Origin: Nocardioides sp.
Lineage (GTDB): Bacteria > Actinomycetota > Actinomycetes > Propionibacteriales > Nocardioidaceae
Direction: 5' to 3'
DNA: 8,675 bases
NCBI GenBank assembly: GCA_025965295.1
Contig: JAOPXF010000417.1
Span: 1-8,675, forward strand
Shown here: positions 1-5,442 of the stretch, piece by piece
Layout: each line of letters starts with the position of its first letter
Position numbering within the stretch: position 1 is the first letter of the stretch
Position numbers and translations under genes: made by a program
Notes under the pieces: generated by a model
Database searches by the model: none
The model's input: only the letters and a program-made list of their open reading frames with translations
Told to the model about the DNA's origin: nothing

Positions 1-21
1 CGGTTGTCTGTCGCCTCACCG

Positions 22-78
22 GGTCTCGACACGCGTGTCGCGTCCTCGTTCCTCGGTCGCGCCGCTTGCTCGACCACC
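22..78. repeat. REP-like dispersed repeat candidate
   Basis: The segment opens with GGTCTCGACACGCG and closes with GCTCGACCACC, with a C/G-rich centre containing GTCCTCGTTCCTCGGTCG. The outer ends are near-inverted copies of each other (GGTCTCGA against TCGACCACC). From memory, intergenic elements of the form GGTCTCGA...(GCTCGCT-rich)...TCGACCA are very common in Nocardioides and related genomes, and this looks like a diverged copy. It lies between the end of the GntR gene and whatever lies left of the window. No open reading frame is convincing here. Only one copy is visible, so its repetitive nature is inferred. Confidence 0.45.
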
Positions 79-79
79 A

Positions 80-95
80 TCAGCGGATCCGCTGA
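80..95. terminator. Perfect 16-bp palindrome, possible terminator of the GntR gene
   Basis: TCAGCGGATCCGCTGA is its own reverse complement. In RNA it could fold as a 6-bp stem (TCAGCG/CGCTGA) with a GATC loop. It begins 14 nt beyond the stop of the minus-strand GntR gene, a fitting place for a transcription terminator, but no T-tract follows on the minus strand, so it would be a U-less hairpin of the kind proposed in actinobacteria. It could equally be a protein-binding palindrome or part of the adjacent repeat. Confidence 0.4.
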
Positions 96-109
96 CGCGG
101 CTCAGCTCG

Positions 110-463
110 CTACCAGGCGCGTTCGACTAGCTGGGTGGCCTCGGTGACGCCGAGACCGAGGCGGCGGGCGGTGGCGGCGTACGACGCGGCGGCGGACTCG
201 GCCTCCTCGGAGGCGGCCGGGGGGGAGAGCGCGACGAAGGTGCCGCGTCGCCCCTCCGTGACGACCACGCCGTCGGTCTCGAGCTCGCGGTAGGCCCGAG
301 CGACGGTGTTGACCGCGAGGTGCAGCTCGGCCGCGAGGGCCCGGACAGTCGGCAGTCGGGTGCCGGCGGCGACGTCGCCACGTGCGACGCGAGAGGCGAT
401 CTGGACCCGCAGCTGCTCGTAGGGCGGCCGGTCCGATGACGGGTCGAGAGGAAACACGTCCAT
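110..463 (-). CDS. GntR-family transcriptional regulator, YtrA-type (short C-terminus)
   Basis: Predicted DNA-binding repressor of 117 residues. Residues 5-79 carry the GntR winged helix-turn-helix: PPYEQLRVQIA (13-23), GTRLPTVRALAAEL (34-47), the recognition-helix part AVNTVARAYREL (50-61), and the wing DGVVVTEGRRGTFVA (64-78). Only about 38 residues follow, too few for a FadR, HutC or MocR effector domain, so this is the YtrA subfamily, whose members usually control adjacent transporter genes. The ATG at 463 is preferred over the in-frame ATG at 475 because TATGGT (476-471 on the minus strand) sits exactly 7 nt before it, a leaderless -10 arrangement, and neither start has a Shine-Dalgarno. 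It is divergent from the sugar kinase across 57 bp, so it may regulate that gene or itself. The ligand cannot be told from sequence. Confidence 0.9.
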   Translation of the reverse strand: MDVFPLDPSSDRPPYEQLRVQIASRVARGDVAAGTRLPTVRALAAELHLAVNTVARAYRELETDGVVVTEGRRGTFVALSPPAASEEAESAAASYAATARRLGLGVTEATQLVERAW

Positions 464-470
464 GACTTCG

Positions 471-476
471 ACCATA
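471..476 (-). promoter_or_regulatory. Putative -10 element of the leaderless GntR gene
   Basis: The minus strand reads TATGGT, matching TAnnnT, followed by 7 nt and then the ATG at 463. This predicts a transcript starting at the initiation codon. No convincing -35 hexamer is seen about 17 nt upstream, which is common for actinobacterial promoters. Confidence 0.5.
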
Positions 477-507
477 CGCGCGGTTTCGGGGTACCCGCCG
501 GATGCTG

Positions 508-513
508 TAGAGA
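508..513 (+). promoter_or_regulatory. Putative -10 element of the leaderless sugar kinase gene
   Basis: TAGAGA lies 7 nt before the ATG at 521, and no Shine-Dalgarno is present in between (CTTCCCC). It matches the first two bases of TAnnnT but not the final T, so it is weaker than the other candidates in the window. Confidence 0.35.
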
Positions 514-520
514 CTTCCCC

Positions 521-1435
521 ATGGATCGCGACGTGCTGGTGGTAGGTGAGTCCCTGGTCGACATCGTTCGGCCGGCCGAGGGCGGGGACCTGGAGTATCC
601 CGGCGGCAGTGCGGCGAACGTCGCGGTGGCGCTGGCCCGGCTCGAGCGACCGGTCCGGTTCGCGACCAGCTTCGGCGACGACGCGCACGGCCGGATGCTG
701 CGCGCCCACCTGGAGAAGGCCGGCGTGGCGTTGGCCGTCGACCCCGGATCGCTGACCCGGACCTCGACCGCGCTCGCCACGATCGCCCCCGACGGGAGCG
801 CGTCGTACGAGTTCGACCTGGAGTGGCAGCTGAACGGGACCGACGCGCTCGGACCCGGCGCCGTGGCGGTGCACGCCTGCTCGCTCGGCGCGGTCGTCCA
901 GCCCGGCGCCGACGTCGTCCTGGAGCTGCTCACCCGGATGCGCACCACCGCGACCGTGACGTACGACGTGAACGCCCGCCCCGCGATCACCGGCACCGGC
1001 CCCGAGACCGTCGAGTCGGTCGAGCGTGTGGTGGCCGTGAGCGACATCGTGAAGGCGTCCGACGAGGACCTGCAGGCGCTCTACCCCGGGCAGCCGATCG
1101 CGGAGGTGGCGGACCGGCTCCGGTCACTGGGCGCGCGGGCGGTCGTCGTCACCCGTGGACCGGACGGGGCGGTGTGGTTCGGCCACCGGGGCACGATCGA
1201 CGTCGGCTCGGTGGCGGTGGAGGTCGCGGACACCATCGGCGCGGGAGACACCTTCGGTGCCGCCCTCATCGACGCCCTGTGGACCCACGACCTGCTCGGC
1301 GCCAGGCGTCGCGGCGCCCTCGGCCAGATCGGCCCGGACGTGGTGCGTCGGCTGCTCGCGCACGCGGTCAAGGCAGCCGCGGTGACCGTGTCGCGGCCGG
1401 GTGCCGACCCGCCGTACCGCTCCGAGCTCTCCTGA
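521..1435 (+). CDS. PfkB-family carbohydrate kinase (fructokinase-like)
   Basis: Predicted cytoplasmic kinase that transfers the ATP gamma-phosphate to a sugar or related hydroxyl compound; 304 residues, normal for ribokinase/PfkB proteins. The N-terminal strand VLVVGESLVDIV (5-16) is followed by the substrate-side signature GGSAANVAVALARL (28-41). The C-terminal signature DTIGAGDTFGAALI (237-250) supplies the anion hole and the presumed catalytic base Asp243. TYDVNARPAI (147-156) and KASDEDL (178-184) are the usual central motifs of fructokinase-like members. The substrate is uncertain: fructokinase, 2-keto-3-deoxygluconate kinase and nucleoside kinases share these motifs. It stands alone as a transcription unit, divergent from the GntR gene and convergent with the small secreted-protein gene, 16 bp from its stop. 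No transporter or catabolic gene accompanies it to reveal the sugar. Confidence 0.92.
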   Translation: MDRDVLVVGESLVDIVRPAEGGDLEYPGGSAANVAVALARLERPVRFATSFGDDAHGRMLRAHLEKAGVALAVDPGSLTRTSTALATIAPDGSASYEFDLEWQLNGTDALGPGAVAVHACSLGAVVQPGADVVLELLTRMRTTATVTYDVNARPAITGTGPETVESVERVVAVSDIVKASDEDLQALYPGQPIAEVADRLRSLGARAVVVTRGPDGAVWFGHRGTIDVGSVAVEVADTIGAGDTFGAALIDALWTHDLLGARRRGALGQIGPDVVRRLLAHAVKAAAVTVSRPGADPPYRSELS

Positions 1436-1451
1436 CCCGAGCCGGCGAAGG

Positions 1452-1814
1452 TCAGCGGTGTGCGGTCACCACCTCTTGCGGGGCGGCCGGCCGCACGTTC
1501 CGTACGACGACGCCGTGCCCGCGGCGCGCCGTGGCGACGCGGATCCGACCCTCGCGGGCCGGGAACGGCCGGAGCTCCGCGGAACCGCCGAGCGTCGCCG
1601 TGGCGCCGCGGGCGATCACCCGGCCCGAGGCATCGCGCATGACGTACTTCGTGACCACGACGCCTTCCAACACGAGGCCGCGCTCCTGGCTCTGGCGCCG
1701 ACTGGCGTCCGCCGGCGAACCCGACAGGGCCAGGCCGAGGCCCAGTGCAAGGGCGAGCGGGGCTGTCACCGCCGTCGCCAGGACGCGCCGCGGTCGCCGA
1801 CGCACCGCGGTCAC
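1452..1814 (-). CDS. Small secreted protein of unknown function, coupled to the collagen-like gene
   Basis: A 120-residue product of no family I recognise. The N-terminus has an Arg-rich start (RRRPRR, 5-10) and a hydrophobic stretch at about 11-31 (VLATAVTAPLALALGLGLALS), then SPADAS with a plausible signal-peptidase site after Ala37, so export is likely. The mature part of about 83 residues is basic and rich in Val, Arg and Ala, with no cysteine and several short beta-like segments (LVLEGVVVTKYVMR, GRIRVATA, GHGVVVRNV). The start is a GTG that overlaps the TGA of the upstream collagen-like gene as GTGA, preceded by a GAGG 8 nt away, so translation is probably coupled. An opposing reading frame covers this stretch, but the signal peptide and the stop-start overlap favour this one. 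Confidence 0.65.
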   Translation of the reverse strand: MTAVRRRPRRVLATAVTAPLALALGLGLALSGSPADASRRQSQERGLVLEGVVVTKYVMRDASGRVIARGATATLGGSAELRPFPAREGRIRVATARRGHGVVVRNVRPAAPQEVVTAHR

Positions 1815-2749
1815 GGCTCGAGCCTCACGTCACCGGGTGAGTCGCTGAAGATCGTGAAGTAGACCTTGTGGACCACGAGCGGCGCCGGTGAGCTGAAGCT
1901 GACGTTGTCGAAGATCGATACGCCGGGCTGTGAGCCCGGGTTGAAGAAGCCCGGTGTGCAGCCGGAGTTCACGGTGCCGAGGTGCAGCTTGTCATCCGTC
2001 TGGACGGTGCAGGTGACGCTGTTGGCAGTCGCGTTCCACTGGATGGTGCCGTGCTCGGTCGCGAGCTGGGAACCGCCGTCCGTCGCGTAGATCGTGTAGT
2101 TCACCAGGCCGCCGGAAGCTTCACCGGGAGCGACGTTGATCGACAAGAGGCTCGTGAAGCCCGGGGCGCTCAGGGTCATGTCCTTGTGGCCCGAGATCCC
2201 GCCCTCACCGTCGGCGCCCGGAGGCCCGACCGGACCGACCGGACCGACCGGACCCTGGGCGCCGTCCGCCCCGTCGGCACCGTCCGCCCCGTCGAGGCCG
2301 TCCGCCCCGTCGAGGCCGGGCGACCCGTCGGCCCCGTCCGTCCCGTCGAGGCCGTCGAGCCCGTCCTGGCCATCGACGCCCGGGTCACCCTGAGGTCCCT
2401 GGATGCCCTGGGCGCCGGCCGGTCCCGGAGGGCCGACCAGACCGTCGGCACCGTCCGCACCGTCCTGGCCCGCTTCACCCTGTGGTCCCTGGAGCCCCGC
2501 GACGCCCGGCGCGCCGGCCGGTCCGGCCGGGCCGCGCTCGCCCTTCTTGTTCCACGAGATCGCCTGCCAGCCCTTCTTGCAGTGGGCGCCCTTGCCGACG
2601 ATCTTGACCTCGTGCGTGGAGCTGGAAACACACGCATGGACCTTGCCCGATGGTCGGTGCACCGCGGCTCCGGCGGCGGTGCCGCCGAGCAGGAGGACGA
2701 GGGCCGACAGGCCCACGACGTACTTCCGGGACAGCCAGGAACGAGACAT
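1811..2749 (-). CDS. Secreted collagen-like protein with Gly-X-Y repeats
   Basis: A 312-residue exported protein. Residues 9-29 form a signal peptide or membrane anchor (KYVVGLSALVLLLGGTAAGAA). A short region (35-69) has Cys40 and Cys57, perhaps a disulfide, and ends in the SWNKKG lead-in typical of actinobacterial collagen-like proteins. From Gly70 to Ser186 there are 39 unbroken Gly-X-Y triplets, predicted to form a triple helix. The outer triplets are Pro-rich (GPAGPAG, GPVGPVGPVGPPG), the middle is rich in Asp (GAD, GLD), and charged Lys/Arg is almost absent. The C-terminal 125 residues look beta-rich, with Cys247 and Cys264, and may act as trimerisation or binding head. It starts at ATG 2749 with GGAAGGG upstream. 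Its stop overlaps the start of the small secreted protein. Surface structure or adhesion is likely, but the actual role is unknown. Confidence 0.9.
   Translation of the reverse strand: MSRSWLSRKYVVGLSALVLLLGGTAAGAAVHRPSGKVHACVSSSTHEVKIVGKGAHCKKGWQAISWNKKGERGPAGPAGAPGVAGLQGPQGEAGQDGADGADGLVGPPGPAGAQGIQGPQGDPGVDGQDGLDGLDGTDGADGSPGLDGADGLDGADGADGADGAQGPVGPVGPVGPPGADGEGGISGHKDMTLSAPGFTSLLSINVAPGEASGGLVNYTIYATDGGSQLATEHGTIQWNATANSVTCTVQTDDKLHLGTVNSGCTPGFFNPGSQPGVSIFDNVSFSSPAPLVVHKVYFTIFSDSPGDVRLEP
2192..2542 (-). repeat. Gly-X-Y coding repeat tract
   Basis: These 351 bp encode 39 consecutive Gly-X-Y triplets. At DNA level the tract is internally repetitive: on the plus strand, CCGACCGGA units recur in tandem near 2228-2254, and CCGTCCGCCCCGTCGAGGCC-like units recur near 2270-2350. 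Such tracts can change length by slippage or recombination, and are prone to assembly error. Confidence 0.85.
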
Positions 2750-2756
2750 CGGGACA

Positions 2757-2763
2757 CCCTTCC
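2757..2763 (-). promoter_or_regulatory. Shine-Dalgarno of the collagen-like gene
   Basis: The minus strand reads GGAAGGG, 7 nt before the ATG at 2749. This fixes the start and marks the gene as one of the leadered genes of the window, in contrast to its leaderless neighbours. Confidence 0.65.
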
Positions 2764-2773
2764 GTCACGGCCC

Positions 2774-2801
2774 GGACGGCGGCCCCCCAGGCCCTCCGTC
2801 C
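2774..2801 (-). other. Inverted repeat upstream of the collagen-like gene
   Basis: The minus strand has GGACGG pairing with CCGTCC at the far end, and an inner GGCC/GGCC pair around TGGGG. It lies in the interval between the oxidoreductase stop and the collagen-like start. It could be a U-less terminator for the oxidoreductase transcript or a leader hairpin, although the predicted transcription start near 2795 would remove part of one arm. GC-rich DNA makes chance pairing likely. Confidence 0.3.
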
Positions 2802-2831
2802 AAGGTAGGGACGGGTCGTTCGGGTCATCAA
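2802..2831 (-). promoter_or_regulatory. Putative promoter of the collagen-like/secreted-protein unit
   Basis: The minus strand has TTGATG at 2831-2826 and TACCTT at 2807-2802, separated by 18 bp. These resemble a -35 (TTGACA, first four bases matching) and a -10 (TAnnnT). Initiation near 2795 would give a leader of about 45 nt containing the GGAAGGG ribosome-binding site. It lies after the oxidoreductase stop, so the two-gene collagen-like unit probably has its own promoter. Confidence 0.5.
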
Positions 2832-2859
2832 TAGCCCATCCGGGCCGTCCTGCCCCCGG

Positions 2860-4530
2860 CTAGCGGACCGACTCGACCCACGCGTGCACCAGGGGCACGA
2901 CGGATGCGCCCTCACCGCTCGCCGCCGCCACCCGCTTCATCGAGCCGGCGCGGATGTCGCCGGCCGCGAAGACGCCGGGCTCCGTGGTCGCCAGGTTGCC
3001 CGGCGGGAGCCCGTCGAGCCACCGCTCCCGGGGCACGTCGCGGCCGGTGAGCACGAAGCCGTTGTCGTCGCGGACCACGCTCTCCGGCAGCCAGTCGCAG
3101 TGCGGTGCGGCGCCGAGGAGCAGGAAGAGACCGCGGGCCTCGCGTCGGCGAACCTCCCCGGTCGTGGTGTCGCGTACGTCGAGCCACTCGAGCCGGCCGT
3201 CACCCCCGCCGTCGACGACTTCGGAGCACGGCAGGACGGTGATCCGCGGGTTGTAGTCGATCTCGCCGATCAGGTAGCGCGACATCGTCTCGGCGAGGTC
3301 GGGTCGACGGATCAGGATCGTGACCGAGGCGGCGTAGCGGGCCAGGTGGATCGCGGCCTGGCCGGCCGAGTTGCCCCCGCCGACCACGACGACGCCGTAC
3401 CCCTCGGTCTCCCGGGCGGCGGTCATGGCGCTGCCGTAGTAGACGCCCAGTCCGGTCAGGGCGTCGACGCCGGGCACCCGGAGCTTCCGGTAGGCCACGC
3501 CGGTCGCGACCACGACGGCGCGCGCCCGGATCTCGCCGCCGTCGGTGCGCAGCACGTGCGGGGCGCCGTCGCTGCCGGGCACCAGCGCGGTCACCGGCCA
3601 CCCGGTGAAGAAGCGCGCGCCGAAGCGGATTGCCTGGTTGCGGGCCCGCTGCGCGAGCCGCATGCCGGAGATGCCGCGCGGGAACCCGAGGTAGTTGCGG
3701 ATCATCGAGCTGGTGCCGGCCTGGCCGCCGACCGCCTCGGACTCGACGATGACCGTCGTCAGCCCCTCGGACGCGCCGTACACCGCCGCGGCCAGACCGG
3801 CGGGCCCGGCGCCGACGATCGCGAGGTCGACGATCGTGTCGACGTCGATGTCGTCGGGCTGGCCGTAGATCATGATCGCCACGTCGTGGACGCTGCTCAC
3901 GCTCACTGGTGTCCGGGACATCGCCTGGACCACGGGGTACGACGCCGCTCCGGCGTGGTCGGCCAGGATCTCGCGGCCGACCGGGCTGTCGGGGTGGTGG
4001 ACGCCGTTGGGCATGCCCATCCGGTCGAGGAAGTCGCGGATCGAGAGGGTGAGCGCGTCGGACACCGGGCTCACGATCCGGACGGTCTCCACCTCCGGAG
4101 CGGCCACGGTCGAGCCCCAGTCGGAGAGGAGCTCGGTCACCGCGGTGTGGAACTCCTCGTCCCGCACGCCGCGCGGCATCAGCAGGTAGGCGTCGAACTT
4201 GCCCTTGGCGAGGCCGGCGCGCAGGGCGTCGGCGTCGGTCAGGAAGCGCGACCAGTGCGCCGCGACGACACGGCGAGCGGTCGGCACGACGGCACGCCAG
4301 CGGCCGAAGGCCTCGAGCACGTGCGCGTCGGGCAGGACCGACTCCGCCACGAAGAGGGCGACGTCGCCGCCCTGGGCGCGGATCTCGCGGGCCAGCTCCT
4401 CGGCCTCGGCGGCGGAGGCCACGGTGTGCAGGTCGTAGTCGCGCCGGTAGCGCCCGAACTCATCGAGCAGGAAGTCGGCGTACTGCCCCGACACCAGGAT
4501 CAGCGCGGGCATCCGCGGCCGGTCGCTCAC
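2860..4530 (-). CDS. FAD-dependent pyridine nucleotide oxidoreductase fused to a degenerate receiver domain
   Basis: A 556-residue cytoplasmic flavoprotein. Residues 7-140 resemble a response-regulator receiver, but the usual acidic pair, phospho-acceptor Asp, Thr/Ser and Lys positions read VSGQ, AES, VVAAH and LLMP, so phosphorylation is unlikely. The rest has thioredoxin-reductase fold: FAD-binding GAGPAGLAAAVYGASEG (240-256), GGQAGTSSMIRNYLGFP (268-284), ATG (342-344), NAD(P)-binding VVVVGGGNSAG (380-390) and GVFAAGDI (519-526). Where thioredoxin reductases have CATC, this protein reads YYGSAMTAA (364-372) with no cysteine, so it should not reduce disulfides directly; a flavin-to-partner role is more likely. 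GTG 4530 is chosen because TACGAT lies 6 nt upstream (leaderless); ATG 4512 is the alternative. The open frame runs on upstream across truA without meaning. Database entries call relatives fused response regulator/thioredoxin-disulfide reductase. Confidence 0.9.
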   Translation of the reverse strand: MSDRPRMPALILVSGQYADFLLDEFGRYRRDYDLHTVASAAEAEELAREIRAQGGDVALFVAESVLPDAHVLEAFGRWRAVVPTARRVVAAHWSRFLTDADALRAGLAKGKFDAYLLMPRGVRDEEFHTAVTELLSDWGSTVAAPEVETVRIVSPVSDALTLSIRDFLDRMGMPNGVHHPDSPVGREILADHAGAASYPVVQAMSRTPVSVSSVHDVAIMIYGQPDDIDVDTIVDLAIVGAGPAGLAAAVYGASEGLTTVIVESEAVGGQAGTSSMIRNYLGFPRGISGMRLAQRARNQAIRFGARFFTGWPVTALVPGSDGAPHVLRTDGGEIRARAVVVATGVAYRKLRVPGVDALTGLGVYYGSAMTAARETEGYGVVVVGGGNSAGQAAIHLARYAASVTILIRRPDLAETMSRYLIGEIDYNPRITVLPCSEVVDGGGDGRLEWLDVRDTTTGEVRRREARGLFLLLGAAPHCDWLPESVVRDDNGFVLTGRDVPRERWLDGLPPGNLATTEPGVFAAGDIRAGSMKRVAAASGEGASVVPLVHAWVESVR

Positions 4531-4536
4531 GTGCCG

Positions 4537-4542
4537 ATCGTA
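4537..4542 (-). promoter_or_regulatory. Putative -10 element of the leaderless oxidoreductase gene
   Basis: The minus strand reads TACGAT, matching TAnnnT, then 6 nt, then the GTG at 4530. No Shine-Dalgarno precedes either candidate start. This supports the GTG and a leaderless transcript. Confidence 0.5.
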
Positions 4543-4573
4543 GGCGAGGGGCGGCCCCCGCAGCAGGCAGTGG

Positions 4574-4579
4574 CAGGAT
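4574..4579 (+). promoter_or_regulatory. Putative -10 element or Shine-Dalgarno of truA
   Basis: CAGGAT lies 8 nt before the GTG at 4588. It fits a weak -10 (second and last bases of TAnnnT) for a leaderless transcript; the AGGA within it could instead serve as a ribosome-binding site 9 nt from the GTG. The two readings cannot be separated from sequence alone. Confidence 0.35.
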
Positions 4580-4587
4580 TGCCGATC

Positions 4588-5442
4588 GTGCGGATCCGGA
4601 TCGACCTCGCCTACGACGGCAGCCATTTCCACGGCTGGGCGATCCAGCCCGGGCTGCGCACCGTGCAGGGCCGGCTGGAGGCGGCGCTGGCGACGGCCCT
4701 GCGGCTCCCGAAGGTCAGCGTGGTCTGCGCCGGGCGCACCGACACCGGCGTGCACGCCCGGGGACAGGTCGTCCACGTCGACATCCCCGGGGAGACTCTG
4801 GCCGGGTCGGTGGGCCGCTCGCGGAGGCCGCCGGAGGAGGCGCTGCTGCGCCGGCTGAACGGCATCCTCTCCCCGGACGTGCGGGTACGCCGCGTGGTCG
4901 AGGCGCCGCCGGGCTTCGACGCCCGCTTCTCCGCCCTGTGGCGGCGCTACGCCTACCGGATCGCCGACCATCCCCTCGCCGTCGACCCGCTGGTCCGCTC
5001 GCACGTGCTGCCCTGGTCGCGGCCGCTCGACGTTGCCCTCCTCAACGAGGCGTCGGTGCTGCTGCTCGGCGAGAACGACTTCGCCGCGTTCTGCAAGCGG
5101 CGCGAGGGTGCGACCACGATCCGCACGCTGCTCGACCTGGCCTGGCAGCGCAACGACAACGGCACCGTCGAGGCCACGGTGCGCGCCGACGCGTTCTGCC
5201 ACAGCATGGTGCGGGCCCTCGTGGGCTCCCTGCTCGCCGTGGGGGACGGGCGGCGCCCGGTGGAGTGGCCGCTGGAGGTGCTGCGTGGCGGTGAGCGCCA
5301 CCCCGGTGTCGCCGTTGTGCAGGCGCAGGGGCTCACGCTCGAGGAGGTCGCCTACCCGCCCGACGAGGAGCTTGCCGGGCGGGCCGAGCTGACCCGGACC
5401 AAGCGGCTCACGCTGGTCGGGATCGACGAGGAGGACGGGTGA
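4588..5442 (+). CDS. truA: tRNA pseudouridine(38-40) synthase TruA
   Basis: Converts uridines 38, 39 and 40 in the anticodon arm of tRNAs to pseudouridine. The 284-residue product shows the full family pattern: N-terminal RIDLAYDGSHFHGWAIQ (4-20), TVQGRLEAAL (25-34), the catalytic loop GRTDTGVHARGQVVH (49-63) with nucleophile Asp52, LNGILSPDVRV, FDARFSALWRRYAYRI, NDFAAFCKR, and the C-terminal FCHSMVRALVGSLLAVGDGR. Length is normal. The start is GTG 4588; the same frame is open far upstream, but only as antisense of the oxidoreductase gene. It is divergent from that gene across 57 bp, and its TGA shares one base with the ATG of the methyltransferase gene, so both are probably co-transcribed RNA-modification genes. 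Elsewhere truA often follows rplQ; no ribosomal protein gene lies upstream of it here. Confidence 0.96.
   Translation: MRIRIDLAYDGSHFHGWAIQPGLRTVQGRLEAALATALRLPKVSVVCAGRTDTGVHARGQVVHVDIPGETLAGSVGRSRRPPEEALLRRLNGILSPDVRVRRVVEAPPGFDARFSALWRRYAYRIADHPLAVDPLVRSHVLPWSRPLDVALLNEASVLLLGENDFAAFCKRREGATTIRTLLDLAWQRNDNGTVEATVRADAFCHSMVRALVGSLLAVGDGRRPVEWPLEVLRGGERHPGVAVVQAQGLTLEEVAYPPDEELAGRAELTRTKRLTLVGIDEEDG
5428..5434 (+). promoter_or_regulatory. Shine-Dalgarno deciding the methyltransferase start
   Basis: GAGGAGG, inside the last codons of truA, lies 7 nt before ATG 5442 but only 4 nt before the preceding GTG 5439. This favours the ATG. Confidence 0.6.

Noticed and set aside
127..1047. Minus-strand open frame of 306 residues over the GntR gene and kinase
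   Set aside because: It is Ser/Pro/Arg-rich with no motif, and overlaps two genes with clear family signatures.
1401..1862. Plus-strand open frames over the small secreted-protein gene
   Set aside because: They overlap the kinase end, are Arg-rich without structure, and lack a start signal, whereas the minus-strand frame has a signal peptide and a GTGA overlap.
2228..2350. Tandem DNA repeats considered as a CRISPR array or minisatellite
   Set aside because: They are in frame and encode Gly-X-Y triplets, so protein structure explains them; there are no spacers of regular length.
1982..2863. Plus-strand open frame across the collagen-like gene
   Set aside because: Its composition (repeated TDRTDRT and VRPVEA-like strings) is the mirror of the Gly-X-Y repeat on the other strand, which has a signal peptide, ribosome-binding site and conserved flanks.
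2884..4587. Long plus-strand open frame running into truA (852 residues in all)
   Set aside because: It is the antisense of the oxidoreductase gene, kept open by high GC content. Its sequence has no recognisable domain until the TruA start at 4588.
4531..5301. Upstream extension of the oxidoreductase frame, giving an 813-residue minus-strand protein
   Set aside because: The extra part is antisense to truA, is low-complexity Arg/His/Pro/Gly-rich, and shows no domain; TruA on the other strand is complete and unmistakable.
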